Source: Caulifigura coniformis
GTDB lineage: Bacteria; Planctomycetota; Planctomycetia; Planctomycetales; Planctomycetaceae
Reading direction: 5' to 3'
Assembly: GCF_007745175.1 (NCBI RefSeq)
Contig: NZ_CP036271.1
Coordinates: 4,972,314 to 5,036,313, forward strand
Length of the DNA: 64,000 nucleotides
The translations under genes were made by a program, and so were the position numbers. The stretch's first letter is position 1. Each line of letters begins with the position of its first letter. Under the pieces are notes generated by a model that was not told where the DNA came from, made no database searches, and worked only from the letters and a program-made list of their open reading frames with translations. Positions 43,473 through 53,905 of this stretch are shown one piece after another.

Positions 43473-45317
43473 TCAGTGGGGCGAACCGCCGGTGACGGAG
43501 GGCTTCGTATTGTCCGGCGTACGCCGCAGCTTCCGCGCTCTGTTCATGGCGGAAGTCGTGAAAATCATCGGATAAAGTCGCTCGAAATACCACAGCTTCG
43601 CGAAATAGAACCCGATCGGAGACACGTTTCGCCAGCGACCGTCACGAACAGCCTGCCCCAGATACCTCAGTCCCCGATCGGCGGCGACCCGACCGTCGTC
43701 CCCCATCTCGAGCAGCGCCTCCGTCGCCAGCGCGGTCTCCTCGATGCTCGAGGGACACCCCTCCGCCCCCCCCCAGCCTCCATCGGCATTCTGGATTCCG
43801 GCCAGCCACCTGGCCCCCTTTTCAGAATCGATCTCGGTAGGAAATCCAAGTTCGGCCGCCATCACGAGGACTTTTGACGTTCCGTAAACCGGATTCTCAT
43901 CATCCCGCGCGTGCTGGTTCCCGAACCACAGCGGCCTCCAGGCTCCTTCGCCTCCCTGGTTCTTCTTCAAGAATCGCAGTCCGCGTTCCCTCGCTGTTGC
44001 CGCCCGTCGCTCGTCGACGACGGAGGAATCGAACACCTGCGCAGCGTGGAGCGCCCGGAGGGCGTGGGCCGTCAGGTCGTTGGAACTGCGATCGAAGGGC
44101 AGGGCTCCCCAGCCGCGGCAGAACGTCGGCCACCCGCCGTCGCGGTTCTGGAGATCGAGAAGCCACGTCGCCGCCGCCTCCAGCGATTCCCGGGCCGCGC
44201 TCTCGAGCGCGGCATCCCTGCCGCCGAGCCGTCCCGCGAGTTTGATCACGGCCAGCATCGCGCCCGGGGTGTCGTCCGCATCGGGAACACCGCCACTCAG
44301 ATTGGTCCACGCCCAGCCTCCCGGGGCGGCTTGAGTGTACGGGTGGATTGACCGGTACTGCTGCCCGAGAAGCCATCGCAGAAGAAGCTCTGCGTGCTCC
44401 GGCGTGATGGAGTTCTCCTCCAGTGCATTGACCGAAAGTGTCGTCACCCAGGTCGCGAGGTTCGTGTCGATCGGCCAGCTCCCATCCGGCCGGACCGAGT
44501 CGATCAGGAACTGGAGTCCTTTTTCCGCGACCTCATGCTGCGCCAGTCCCATTCCGGCCAGGCTCATCGTGACGAAACTCGTCAACGGAGCGGCCTCGAG
44601 GAACCCGCCGCTTGTTGGCTGGATCGCTGTCAGCAGATCCAGCGTCTTAGGGCGGGCGAGATTCCGGACCTTTCTCAGCACCGGGTTCCACGAAGGCCGT
44701 CTGGTGTGAACCAATTGCCCGATCGCGATGAGCGCCGGCAGGGCGTAGCTGACGACCGGGAGTCGGATCCACTGGAAGAAGCGGTGTGGCAGGCAACCCA
44801 GTTCGAACGGCAGGCTCATCACCTCTGTCCACGGAACGACTCCTCCCAGGGCGCAGTGCGTCAGGATCGGAACCGAGAACGTCTTGTCTTTGCCGTAACG
44901 CTTCCGCAGCGCCGGGACACCACCGGCCGCATCGATCCACGCCCGCGACCGGTGCAGCAGATTCGCATATCGCTCCGTGTCGACCGCCCGGAACGACGCG
45001 TCGCACAACATCGTCGTCGCGATGTTGCTCATGCTCAGGACGGTGTCGCCCCAGCCACCGTCACGATTCTGATGCCTGGCCAGCCAATGCAGACCGTTCT
45101 CGATGAGCAGCCGCAGCGTCGGCCTCAGTTCCGGACGCGCCCGCTGCATCCATTCGAGCGCCATCACCGCGGTCGCCGTCGACAATGCGGAGGTGGAGAG
45201 CTCCCCGATCCAATGGCCGTCGGGACCGCATTCCGCCAGCAGCGCGGCCGTCGTGGCTCGCTGCGCATCCGCGAGGCTGTCGTTCGAGGCGGGTTCCTGG
45301 ATCGCTTGCTCTCTCAT
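43473..45317 (-). CDS. class II terpene cyclase, squalene-hopene-cyclase-like (614 aa)
   Basis: All-alpha cyclase with the protonation motif DXDD in PDADDTPG (Asp346, Asp348, Asp349), QW-like repeats (QNRDGGWGDTVL, RPDGSWPI, LQNRDGGWPTF, IQNADGGWGG) and GGWAWTNL before the DXDD. Length (614) is slightly shorter than hopene cyclases. Such enzymes start cyclisation by protonating an alkene or epoxide of squalene or a linear prenyl. ATG at 45317 follows CCGGGA; the frame is open 24 codons farther. Squalene-synthase genes (hpnCDE) are not in the window and a prenyl synthase is directly downstream, so the substrate may be a non-squalene prenyl chain. Confidence 0.88.
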   Translation of the reverse strand: MREQAIQEPASNDSLADAQRATTAALLAECGPDGHWIGELSTSALSTATAVMALEWMQRARPELRPTLRLLIENGLHWLARHQNRDGGWGDTVLSMSNIATTMLCDASFRAVDTERYANLLHRSRAWIDAAGGVPALRKRYGKDKTFSVPILTHCALGGVVPWTEVMSLPFELGCLPHRFFQWIRLPVVSYALPALIAIGQLVHTRRPSWNPVLRKVRNLARPKTLDLLTAIQPTSGGFLEAAPLTSFVTMSLAGMGLAQHEVAEKGLQFLIDSVRPDGSWPIDTNLATWVTTLSVNALEENSITPEHAELLLRWLLGQQYRSIHPYTQAAPGGWAWTNLSGGVPDADDTPGAMLAVIKLAGRLGGRDAALESAARESLEAAATWLLDLQNRDGGWPTFCRGWGALPFDRSSNDLTAHALRALHAAQVFDSSVVDERRAATARERGLRFLKKNQGGEGAWRPLWFGNQHARDDENPVYGTSKVLVMAAELGFPTEIDSEKGARWLAGIQNADGGWGGAEGCPSSIEETALATEALLEMGDDGRVAADRGLRYLGQAVRDGRWRNVSPIGFYFAKLWYFERLYPMIFTTSAMNRARKLRRTPDNTKPSVTGGSPH

Positions 45318-45339
45318 GTCCCGGTCACAATTTTCCCGG

Positions 45340-46299
45340 TCACAGTCGTGAAACGAGCAGGTAGAACATCGCGCCCAGCGCCGCCGCACACGGAACCGTG
45401 CTCACCCATGCCAGCATGATCTCGACGACGGTTTTCCATTTTGCCTGTCGCGTCGTCACTCCGATACCCAGCAGCGCGCCTACGCTGACGTGGGTGGTGC
45501 TCACCGGAAACTGGTGCAGGCTCGCGGTCGTGACGAGTGTTGCCGTTGCAATGCTCGCAGCCAGGCCTTGCCCGGGATTCATGGCGGTCACTTTCTTTCC
45601 CAGCGTCTCGGCAACCCGGTCGGCGTCCAGCAGTCCGCCGAGGGCGATCAACACCGCGATCACTGCAAACCCCCAGGTGACCGGAAGGTTAGGCACCGCG
45701 GCGAGAAGGGCCACCATTTTCGGAGTGTCATTGAGACCACGAGCAAAACTCGCCGCCCCGGAACTGATGAAGTGCAGTGTGTCGAGCGTCCGCGTCCTGT
45801 GGTCCGGCGCCAGTCGCAAGGGGCGCATCACAAGATACATCACTCCCCCCATCACTGCGGCGATGACCGGGCTGAAGAACAGGGGGGCGAGAAACAGTTT
45901 GCCCAGCACTTCAAAATGGACGTCCGAGCCGCTTCCGACCAGCCCCGCGCCGCACAGCGCCCCGACGAGCGCGTGCGTGGTCGACACTGGAAAACCGAAC
46001 CGCGTCGCGAGAAAACTTGTCGCCGCCGCCCCGAGCGCCACCGCGACCAGGAAGTGCGGCGTCTGGATCAGCGACTCGGGAACGAGCCCTCGCCCGCCGA
46101 AGCGGTTGATCAATCCGTGCGACAGGAATGCCGCCGCGAGCGAACCGGCAAATGTCGTCGCCGTCCCCCAGTAGAGGGCCGTGCGTAACGTGGTCGTCCC
46201 GCTGCCATACTGGGACGCGACGCCCTTGAAGTTGGCGTTGGCGCCGTTCGTGAAGGCGACGAAACAGGCCGCCAGGAAGAGCAGGGCGATCAGCACGAT
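45340..46299 (-). CDS. PiT-family permease (phosphate or sulfate) (319 aa)
   Basis: Inorganic phosphate transporter family member with about 10 membrane segments. The duplicated signatures are intact: FTNGANANFKG and GLNDTPKMVALL, and FPVSTTHALVGA and FPVSTTHVSVGA. PiT members carry phosphate, but the Bacillus CysP protein of this family carries sulfate. GTG at 46299 is the preferred start because ACAGG precedes it and it avoids a 74-bp overlap with the sulfurtransferase gene; ATG at 46380 would add a basic 27-residue tail. Between a sulfurtransferase and a terpene cyclase, a sulfur compound is a reasonable alternative to phosphate. Confidence 0.85.
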   Translation of the reverse strand: MVLIALLFLAACFVAFTNGANANFKGVASQYGSGTTTLRTALYWGTATTFAGSLAAAFLSHGLINRFGGRGLVPESLIQTPHFLVAVALGAAATSFLATRFGFPVSTTHALVGALCGAGLVGSGSDVHFEVLGKLFLAPLFFSPVIAAVMGGVMYLVMRPLRLAPDHRTRTLDTLHFISSGAASFARGLNDTPKMVALLAAVPNLPVTWGFAVIAVLIALGGLLDADRVAETLGKKVTAMNPGQGLAASIATATLVTTASLHQFPVSTTHVSVGALLGIGVTTRQAKWKTVVEIMLAWVSTVPCAAALGAMFYLLVSRL

Positions 46300-46306
46300 G
46301 CGCCTG

Positions 46307-47221
46307 TCACTTGCCCACGTTTTCCCGGGTTTCCGCCGGATACTTCTTGAGCGACGCGTATTCCTTCCACGATCCTTCATACAGACGGACGTTCGGGTAC
46401 TTCGCCACGTGCTTGAGGTAGAACCTCAGCAGGCTTCCCTCCCGGGACGTGCCGCAGTACACGAGGATCTCCTTGTCCGGCGTCAGTCCTGCCGCTTCCA
46501 GTTCAGGCTTGGTTTCCGTCGGCGACTTGAACTGGTGGGTGTTGTCGTCCTCCATCAGCCGGGCCCAGTGAAAGCTGACCGCTCCGGGGATGTGACCTTT
46601 GCGGAGCCAGATGTCGTCGTCGCCGAGATACTCATTCTTCGGTCGGGCATCGACGAGCACGACGCCCGCCTGGCCTTTCCTCGCGAGCAGGTCATCGACC
46701 GTCAGCGCGATGCCGGGATTCATCGTTGCCGGCAGGCGCCCTTTCGGATTTCCGAAATACTCCTGGGTCACCGGCAGTTCCGCTTTTTTCCAGGCTGGCA
46801 GTCCGCCATCGACGATGCGGATCTCCTTGACGCCAAATTTTTCGAGCACATACGCCACCATGCTCGCGCTCAGGATTTCGTCGTTCGGCAGCGCCTCTCC
46901 CGTGGCGTAAATCAGGTGGACCCGGTCCCTGTCGACACCCGCCCGGACCAGCAGGGTCCGCGTGATTTCATCGGGCAGGTATTGCACCGGCACGCCCAGA
47001 TCGGTCCCGCGGAGCGTATCGAAATTAAGGTGGTGCGCCGTCGGCAGGTGGCCGCGGAAGTAGTCCTTGTAGCCCCCTCGCGTGTCGAGCACGATCGGAC
47101 GCTTCAACGGATCCGGCGACTCAATCATCGTCCGGGCCTCGGCAGGGGAGATAATTCCGATGTCGGCCCACGCCGCCGACCCCGAGAGAACGCAAACAAC
47201 CGCTGCAAACAGACTCTTCAT
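46307..47221 (-). CDS. exported two-domain sulfurtransferase (rhodanese family, 304 aa)
   Basis: Rhodanese fold with two domains. A signal peptide (FAAVVCVLSGSAAWAD) places it outside the cytoplasm. The first domain (IVLDTRGGYKDYFRGHLPTAHH) lacks the active Cys; the second has VDARPKNEYLG and the persulfide Cys256 in YCGTSREGSLLR, the normal catalytic position. Should transfer sulfane sulfur between thiosulfate or similar donors and a thiol acceptor. It lies 59 bp after the ArsR gene and 7 bp before the PiT-family gene, so it is in the same operon. Confidence 0.9.
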   Translation of the reverse strand: MKSLFAAVVCVLSGSAAWADIGIISPAEARTMIESPDPLKRPIVLDTRGGYKDYFRGHLPTAHHLNFDTLRGTDLGVPVQYLPDEITRTLLVRAGVDRDRVHLIYATGEALPNDEILSASMVAYVLEKFGVKEIRIVDGGLPAWKKAELPVTQEYFGNPKGRLPATMNPGIALTVDDLLARKGQAGVVLVDARPKNEYLGDDDIWLRKGHIPGAVSFHWARLMEDDNTHQFKSPTETKPELEAAGLTPDKEILVYCGTSREGSLLRFYLKHVAKYPNVRLYEGSWKEYASLKKYPAETRENVGK

Positions 47222-47280
47222 GGATTCAGATCGCAGTGAAGTCCGTGGAGCGCCGGGCGAAACGGATCAGGCCGGCTGGA

Positions 47281-47586
47281 TTACGGTTCGAGAAACACGA
47301 GTTGGCAGCAGCCCAGGTCGAGGCCGCCCCCCCGCCGCGCCAGTTCGATGTGCGCCGCCAGCCGATACTCGATGTTCTTGCCGGCTCGTTTCGTCTCGAC
47401 GATACCGTTGCTGCGGAGCGTCTTCAGATGGTGGGAGAGCAGCGTCTTTTCGACGTTCAGCTCTCCATTGATCTGCGACACGTTTTTCGGGCCGTCCAGA
47501 AGCTGCTGCACGACTCGAAGCCGGATGTCGTTGGCCAGCACCTTCAGGATGTCGGCACAGCAGACGTCTTGGGCCTTGGACGGCAT
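47281..47586 (-). CDS. ArsR/SmtB-family regulator with N- and C-terminal Cys pairs (101 aa)
   Basis: Winged-helix repressor: ILKVLANDIRLRVVQQLLDGPKNVSQINGEL, recognition helix KTLLSHHLKTLRSNGIVETKR. Two adjacent-Cys pairs are visible, Cys9-Cys10 just before the first helix and Cys93-Cys94 near the C terminus, positions where ArsR members bind metals or sense persulfides. ATG at 47586 follows GAAGG. It is the first gene of the sulfurtransferase-PiT-terpenoid run and is divergent from the aldolase gene. A sulfur- or metal-responsive regulator of the operon is likely. Confidence 0.85.
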   Translation of the reverse strand: MPSKAQDVCCADILKVLANDIRLRVVQQLLDGPKNVSQINGELNVEKTLLSHHLKTLRSNGIVETKRAGKNIEYRLAAHIELARRGGGLDLGCCQLVFLEP

Positions 47587-47773
47587 GGACCTTCAGAAAT
47601 GCAGGTGATGGTGCAGGAACTTTTCAACTGACGGGGCCAGTCTAAACGCATCGTCTCCGTCCCACAATCGCCCGCGTGTGCTGAGCGACCTGGTCGCGAT
47701 TTGCAGCCTTCCGCCCGTTGCTCTACATTCGCCGATTCGAAATCTCGAACCGTTTGAAGAAGGTCTGTTTCCG

Positions 47774-48805
47774 ATGCCTCTTGTCAATCTGCGCACCGTT
47801 CTCGATCACGCCGCCGCCAACAGCTATGGCGTGGCCGCGTTCAACGTCAACAACATGGAGCAGATCCAGGCGATCATGGAAGCTGCCAACGAGACCGAAT
47901 CGCCGGTCATCGTTCAGGCTTCCCGGGGCGCCCGCTCTTACTCGCAGGACAACTACCTCCGCCACCTGATGCTGGCGGCCGTCGAGCTGTATCCGCACAT
48001 CCCGGTCGTCATGCACCAGGACCACGGCAACAGCCCGAAGACGTGCATCTCCGCCATGGACAACGGATTCACCTCCGTGATGATGGACGGCTCGCTGCTG
48101 GAAGACGCCAAGACCCCGGCCGACTACGACTACAACGTGAAGGTGACGAAGGAAGTCGTCGCTCTTGCTCATGCCAAGGGCGTTTCGGTCGAAGGTGAAA
48201 TTGGCACGCTCGGCTCGCTCGAGCATAAGGAGCCCTCCGCCGCTCCCAAGGCCGCTGAGCCGCACGATGCGGACCTTGAGCAGGAGCCGGAGCCTGAAGG
48301 GGCGATGTCGCACCTGACCGATCCGGAAGAGGCTGAGCGGTTCGTCGCCGACACGAAGGTCGACGCTCTGGCCGTCGCCATCGGCACCAGCCACGGCGCC
48401 TACAAGTTCACCCGCAAGCCGGACGGCGACATCCTGGCGATGAACGTGATCGAAGAGATCCACCGCCGCCTGCCGAACACGCACCTCGTGATGCACGGCA
48501 GCTCGTCGGTTCCGCAGGAACTGCAGGACGAGATCCGCAAGTACGGCGGCAAGATGAACCAGACCTGGGGCGTTCCGGTCGAAGAGATTCAGCGGGGTAT
48601 CAAGCACGGCGTGCGGAAGATCAACGTCGACACCGACAACCGCATGGCCATGACGGGCGCGATCCGCAAGGTGTTCTCGCTGACCCCGGAGAAGTTCGAT
48701 CCGCGTGACTACCTCAAGCCGGCCCGCGAAGCGATGAAGAAGGTCTGCATCGATCGCATGGTCGCGTTCGGCCAGGCCGGCCACGCCCGCAAGATCAAGG
48801 TCTGA
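47774..48805 (+). CDS. fba: fructose-bisphosphate aldolase, class II (343 aa)
   Basis: Zinc-dependent glycolytic and gluconeogenic aldolase cleaving fructose-1,6-bisphosphate to dihydroxyacetone phosphate and glyceraldehyde-3-phosphate. Zinc-ligand His in [10 protein letters not shown] and the [24 protein letters not shown] and VMHGSSSVP signatures are all there. The acidic stretch [20 protein letters not shown] (about 151-170) lies where CbbA-type class II aldolases have a loop insertion, so it is not abnormal. ATG at 47774 follows GAAGG. Monocistronic, ended by a 14-bp-stem terminator. Confidence 0.95.
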   Translation: MPLVNLRTVLDHAAANSYGVAAFNVNNMEQIQAIMEAANETESPVIVQASRGARSYSQDNYLRHLMLAAVELYPHIPVVMHQDHGNSPKTCISAMDNGFTSVMMDGSLLEDAKTPADYDYNVKVTKEVVALAHAKGVSVEGEIGTLGSLEHKEPSAAPKAAEPHDADLEQEPEPEGAMSHLTDPEEAERFVADTKVDALAVAIGTSHGAYKFTRKPDGDILAMNVIEEIHRRLPNTHLVMHGSSSVPQELQDEIRKYGGKMNQTWGVPVEEIQRGIKHGVRKINVDTDNRMAMTGAIRKVFSLTPEKFDPRDYLKPAREAMKKVCIDRMVAFGQAGHARKIKV

Positions 48806-48844
48806 TTCGCAGGAGTCCAGGCGGCAGCCTGTTCCGCATTGCTT

Positions 48845-48878
48845 GCACCCCGGCTGCTCCAGCAGCCGGGGTGCTTTG
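48845..48878 (+). terminator. terminator after the aldolase gene
   Basis: A perfect 14-bp stem GCACCCCGGCTGCT / AGCAGCCGGGGTGC with a CC loop, followed by TTTG. A close relative of it follows the next large gene (52296-52330). Confidence 0.85.
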
Positions 48879-49064
48879 CGTTTGAGTCCGATGCAACTGC
48901 CGGCAGATCGCAAATGCGCAGCTGTTACGACGCTCCCTTTCCGCATTCCTGTCCAAATATGCGACAGCCCCGGACCGGAACTGGCGCCCACCAACGTGAA
49001 TTTCGCGCCGCTTGCTTATGATGCGACCGCGCCGTCAAAAGCTGTTTCTTCAGGGGAATCTCGA

Positions 49065-52000
49065 ATGAGGCCGGTCGCTGTCGTTGTTGCATGTGTTGCG
49101 CTCACGCTGTCCCTGTTCGCTCTCGCCGCGCCCCCGTCGCCGCCGAAGGCCGAAACCGGGAAGCCTGCCGCAACTCCCGCTGCCGTCCCTCCCGCGATCG
49201 TTGCCGACAAAACCCGCATCGATCCGGTCACCGTCGATCCCGCTGCCAATCCCGAGAAGATCGATCGAATCCCCGGCCTTACGCCGGATCAGGCGAAGAA
49301 GACTCTCGCCATCCAGAAAGGCTTCGACATGCAGCTCGCCGCCAGCGAGCCCAACGTCGCTGATCCGGTCGACGCCGCCTTCGATGAAGCTGGCCGCATG
49401 TATGTCGCTGAGTTCAAGAGCTATCCCTACTCCGAGGAAATCCGCATCCCGCAGCAGCCGACGGCCATCGGCAAGCACAACGCCTGCCTCGTCCGCCGTC
49501 TGGAAGACAAGGACGGAGACGGAGTGTTCGAAACGAGCACCGTCTTTGCAGACGGCCTGAGCTGGGTCATGTCGGTCGCCTGCTACGACGGCGGCGTGTT
49601 CGTCCTGGCTCCCCCGCACCTCTACTACATCAAGGACACCAACGGCGACGGCGTCGCCGATGAGAAGAAGATCGTCCTGACTGGTTTCAGCCGCTACAAC
49701 GTCCAGGCCGCCGCCAACAACCTCAAGTGGACGCTCGACAATCGCATCTGCGGGGCCGGTGGTCCCAACGGCGGCGACCTCGTCTGGAACGGCGTCCCCA
49801 TCGGCCCGCTGCGCGGACAGGATTTCATCTTCGATCCGAAGGCCATCCTCGGCACGCCTCCGGCCGAAGCGAAATCGGCCACGCCGGAAAAGCCCTACAG
49901 GCCCGAGTGGTTCGAACGCATCGCCGGGGCCGTCCAGTTCGGCAACAGTTTTGACGACTTCGGCAATCGCTTCGTCTCCAGCAACAGCGATCACATCCGC
50001 CAGGAGGTGTTCCCGCTCTCCGCCGCCAACCGCACGGCAGGATTCACCCCGTCGCAGATGATCCGCAGCATTGCCACGGAGGGCCCGGCCGCCCCGGTCT
50101 TCCGCACCAGTCCTCCCGAGCCCTGGCGCATCGTTCGCACAAAACGCCGCATCGCCGATCCCAAGACGCTTGCAAGGCTGTCGGAATCCGAGCGCAGCGT
50201 CACGGGTGGATTCTTCACATCGGCAACCGGCGTCACGATCTACCGCGGCGATGCCTATCCCCCGGAATTCTCAGGCAACGTCTTCGTCGGCGATGTCGGC
50301 GGAAACCTCATCCACCGCAAGACGCTCGCTCCCAACGGAGCGGCCCTGGTTGCCACGCGTGCCGACCAGAACATTGAATTCGTCACCTCCACCGACACCT
50401 GGTTCCGTCCCGTGAACTTCGTGAACGGTCCGGACGGCTGCCTCTATGTGCTCGACATGTACCGCGAAACGATCGAGCACCCGTACTCCATTCCCGAAGA
50501 CATCAAGGCCCATCTCGATCTCGAAAGCGGCAGCGAATGGGGCCGCGTCTGGCGCCTTGCCCCTCCCGGTTTCAAGGAACCGAAGATCGCGAACCTCGGA
50601 AAACTTTCCTCCGCCGAACTCGTTCCATTCCTCGCCCACAAGAACGCCTGGCACCGCCAGACCGCCAGCCGCCTGCTCACGGAACGGCAGGACAAATCGG
50701 TGGTCGCCGCCATTCGCACACTCCTGAATGAAACGAAGAGCGACGTCGGCCTGGTGCACGCGCTCGCGACTCTGAACTCACTCGCCTCACTGAAGCCCGC
50801 CGACGTCAGCCACGTTCTCGACGTCGCTTTCGCCAGCAACCAGCCTCAGGTCGCCGCTTTCGCTGTCCAGGTGGGCGGCATCGTCGCCTCCCATCCCGAG
50901 ATCGCCGAGAAGTACCTCGCGCTGTCGGTCGACGCCGATCACCTGTCGTCCTTCGCTCCGTTCCGGTTCCGTCTCTCGATCGCCATTGCCGAATGGCCGA
51001 CCGACAGGTTCATCCCGGCCTTCCTCACCTTGTCCCAGGGGATCGACGGCAAGAAGGAACTGTCCGACGCCCTGATGTCGTCGGTCGTCGATCGCGCCGG
51101 AGCGACGGCGTCCGCTGTTCTGGCCGAACTCTCCCGCAAGCCGGAACAGCCGAAGACGTCCGGACTGGCGGCCCTTTCAGATCAGCTCATCTCGCTCGCC
51201 GCCACCCGTGGCAGCGACGACCTCACGAAGCTCCTGAATTCCCTGGTAGAGAACAAGCTTCCGGCCGATCGCATGTCCAAGGCCATTCGCGCCAGCCTTG
51301 TGGGGCTTCGCCAGCGTGGACTGTCGCTGGTCGACCTTCTGGCCCGCGAGGATCTCGGCCCCGAGGCGAAAGCCGTCATCACCGGCGAACTCGAGAACGC
51401 CGCCCGGATCGCCGCCGAGAGCGACGCGAAGCCCGCCGCCCGATCCCAGGCCTTCCAGCTTCTCGCGATGGGCGACCCGAATTCGCTGCTGGGCGTCGCC
51501 GAAGAAGCTCTCACTCCGCAGACTCCCTCCAGCCTGCAGACGGTCATCGCGAAGGCCGTCGCCGACAGCGCCGGAGACAAGTCGGCCGAGTGGATGGTCT
51601 CCCACTGGTCCTCCGCGGCGCCGGCGCTCCGGGTGGAGTTCCTCGAAGGTCTGATGCGATCTCCTTCCCGCACGAAGATTCTCCTGGCGGCCGTCGAGTC
51701 GGGCGCCGTGAAAGCCGTCGAGCTCCCCGCCGACCGTCGTGAGCAACTGCGGATCCATCCCGATGCGTCGATCCGTGAGCTGGCGTCGAAACTCTTTGAA
51801 GCGGCCTCGGCCGACCGTCTCAAGATTGTCGCCGAGTACGAGCCGGCCCTCGAAAAGGGAGACGCCGAACGCGGCCTCGCGATCTTCAAGAAGACCTGTG
51901 CCCAGTGTCACAAGGTCGGAAACGACGGCTTCCTCGTCGGACCGCAACTGGTCTCGGTGAAGAACAAGTCTCCCCGCGACCTCCTGCTGGCGGTTCTCGA

Positions 52001-52265
52001 TCCCAATCGCGAAGCACTCCCGCAGTTCATGAACTACACCGTCGCCACTGACGACGGCCGGATCTTTACGGGCATCCTCGTCTCGGAAACCGACTCGTCC
52101 GTCACGCTCCGCCGTGCCGAAGGCAAGGAGGATGTCATCCCACGCGAGCAGATCGAGATCCTGAAATCGACTGGCCAGTCCCTGATGCCCGTCGGCCTTG
52201 AAAAGGATCTCTCGGCCCAGGACGTCGCCGACGTCATCGCCTGGATCAAGGCGCTCGAGGGCTGA
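49065..52265 (+). CDS. PVC-type secreted haem-binding dehydrogenase-like protein (1066 aa)
   Basis: Very large exported protein common in planctomycetes. The signal peptide is [19 protein letters not shown] and the first domain (about 130-500) resembles a beta-propeller of the soluble-glucose-dehydrogenase/membrane-bound-dehydrogenase kind ([55 protein letters not shown]). A helical HEAT-like region follows, and the C terminus ends with a c-type haem site CAQCH (945-949) and axial-ligand-bearing tail. ATG at 49065 follows AGGGGAA. Probably a periplasmic electron-transfer enzyme of unknown substrate. Transcribed alone. Confidence 0.92.
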   Translation: MRPVAVVVACVALTLSLFALAAPPSPPKAETGKPAATPAAVPPAIVADKTRIDPVTVDPAANPEKIDRIPGLTPDQAKKTLAIQKGFDMQLAASEPNVADPVDAAFDEAGRMYVAEFKSYPYSEEIRIPQQPTAIGKHNACLVRRLEDKDGDGVFETSTVFADGLSWVMSVACYDGGVFVLAPPHLYYIKDTNGDGVADEKKIVLTGFSRYNVQAAANNLKWTLDNRICGAGGPNGGDLVWNGVPIGPLRGQDFIFDPKAILGTPPAEAKSATPEKPYRPEWFERIAGAVQFGNSFDDFGNRFVSSNSDHIRQEVFPLSAANRTAGFTPSQMIRSIATEGPAAPVFRTSPPEPWRIVRTKRRIADPKTLARLSESERSVTGGFFTSATGVTIYRGDAYPPEFSGNVFVGDVGGNLIHRKTLAPNGAALVATRADQNIEFVTSTDTWFRPVNFVNGPDGCLYVLDMYRETIEHPYSIPEDIKAHLDLESGSEWGRVWRLAPPGFKEPKIANLGKLSSAELVPFLAHKNAWHRQTASRLLTERQDKSVVAAIRTLLNETKSDVGLVHALATLNSLASLKPADVSHVLDVAFASNQPQVAAFAVQVGGIVASHPEIAEKYLALSVDADHLSSFAPFRFRLSIAIAEWPTDRFIPAFLTLSQGIDGKKELSDALMSSVVDRAGATASAVLAELSRKPEQPKTSGLAALSDQLISLAATRGSDDLTKLLNSLVENKLPADRMSKAIRASLVGLRQRGLSLVDLLAREDLGPEAKAVITGELENAARIAAESDAKPAARSQAFQLLAMGDPNSLLGVAEEALTPQTPSSLQTVIAKAVADSAGDKSAEWMVSHWSSAAPALRVEFLEGLMRSPSRTKILLAAVESGAVKAVELPADRREQLRIHPDASIRELASKLFEAASADRLKIVAEYEPALEKGDAERGLAIFKKTCAQCHKVGNDGFLVGPQLVSVKNKSPRDLLLAVLDPNREALPQFMNYTVATDDGRIFTGILVSETDSSVTLRRAEGKEDVIPREQIEILKSTGQSLMPVGLEKDLSAQDVADVIAWIKALEG

Positions 52266-52295
52266 GCGCGAAATCCCAACCTGCTCCTGATCCCG

Positions 52296-52330
52296 CACCC
52301 CGGCCGCTGCAAGGCAGCCGGGGTGTTTTG
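52296..52330 (+). terminator. terminator after the PVC haem protein gene
   Basis: A 9-bp perfect stem CACCCCGGC / GCCGGGGTG with a 12-base loop, followed by TTTT. Arm sequence and the trailing TTTGCGTTTG are shared with the terminator at 48845. Confidence 0.8.
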
Positions 52331-52495
52331 CGTTTGGCCGCCCGGGTGGCTCGAAACGCGGAAAAACACACAATCGGCTCGAGGCGACATCTGGAGGCAG
52401 TCTCCATCAGTCGTCAACGTCCCCCTCACATCGTAGACTCGCCGCCTCGTCGAGAGTGGTGTTATCCCCGGGTCTGCTTGCGCTCAGGTGGTTCG

Positions 52496-53809
<1,314 letters not shown>

Positions 53810-53821
53810 ACGGCGTGCGTC

Positions 53822-53850
53822 GGATTGCACTGGCTTCGCCAGTGCAATCC
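53822..53850. repeat. perfect 13-bp hairpin, CACTGGC repeat family
   Basis: GGATTGCACTGGC, loop TTC, then GCCAGTGCAATCC: perfect 13-bp stem with a 3-base loop, 12 bases after the xylA stop. It resembles the inner hairpin at 28182-28198. Confidence 0.7.
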
Positions 53851-53873
53851 AAGACGGAGCCCTAATTCTCATC

Positions 53874-53892
53874 GCACTGGCAGAGCCAGTGC
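53874..53892. repeat. second hairpin of the CACTGGC family
   Basis: GCACTGGC-AGA-GCCAGTGC, a perfect 8-bp stem, 23 bases after the first. Two head-to-tail copies just upstream of the TadB gene and after xylA. They may stabilise or terminate the xylA transcript; T-runs are absent. Confidence 0.65.
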
Positions 53893-53905
53893 CACCCGTC
53901 AGCTC

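Noticed and set aside
48274-48306. Acidic insertion in the aldolase as an oddity
   Set aside because: CbbA-type class II aldolases have a loop insertion at the same place, so it is normal.
47723-48994. 423-codon minus-strand frame under the aldolase gene
   Set aside because: Antisense of an aldolase with all catalytic motifs.
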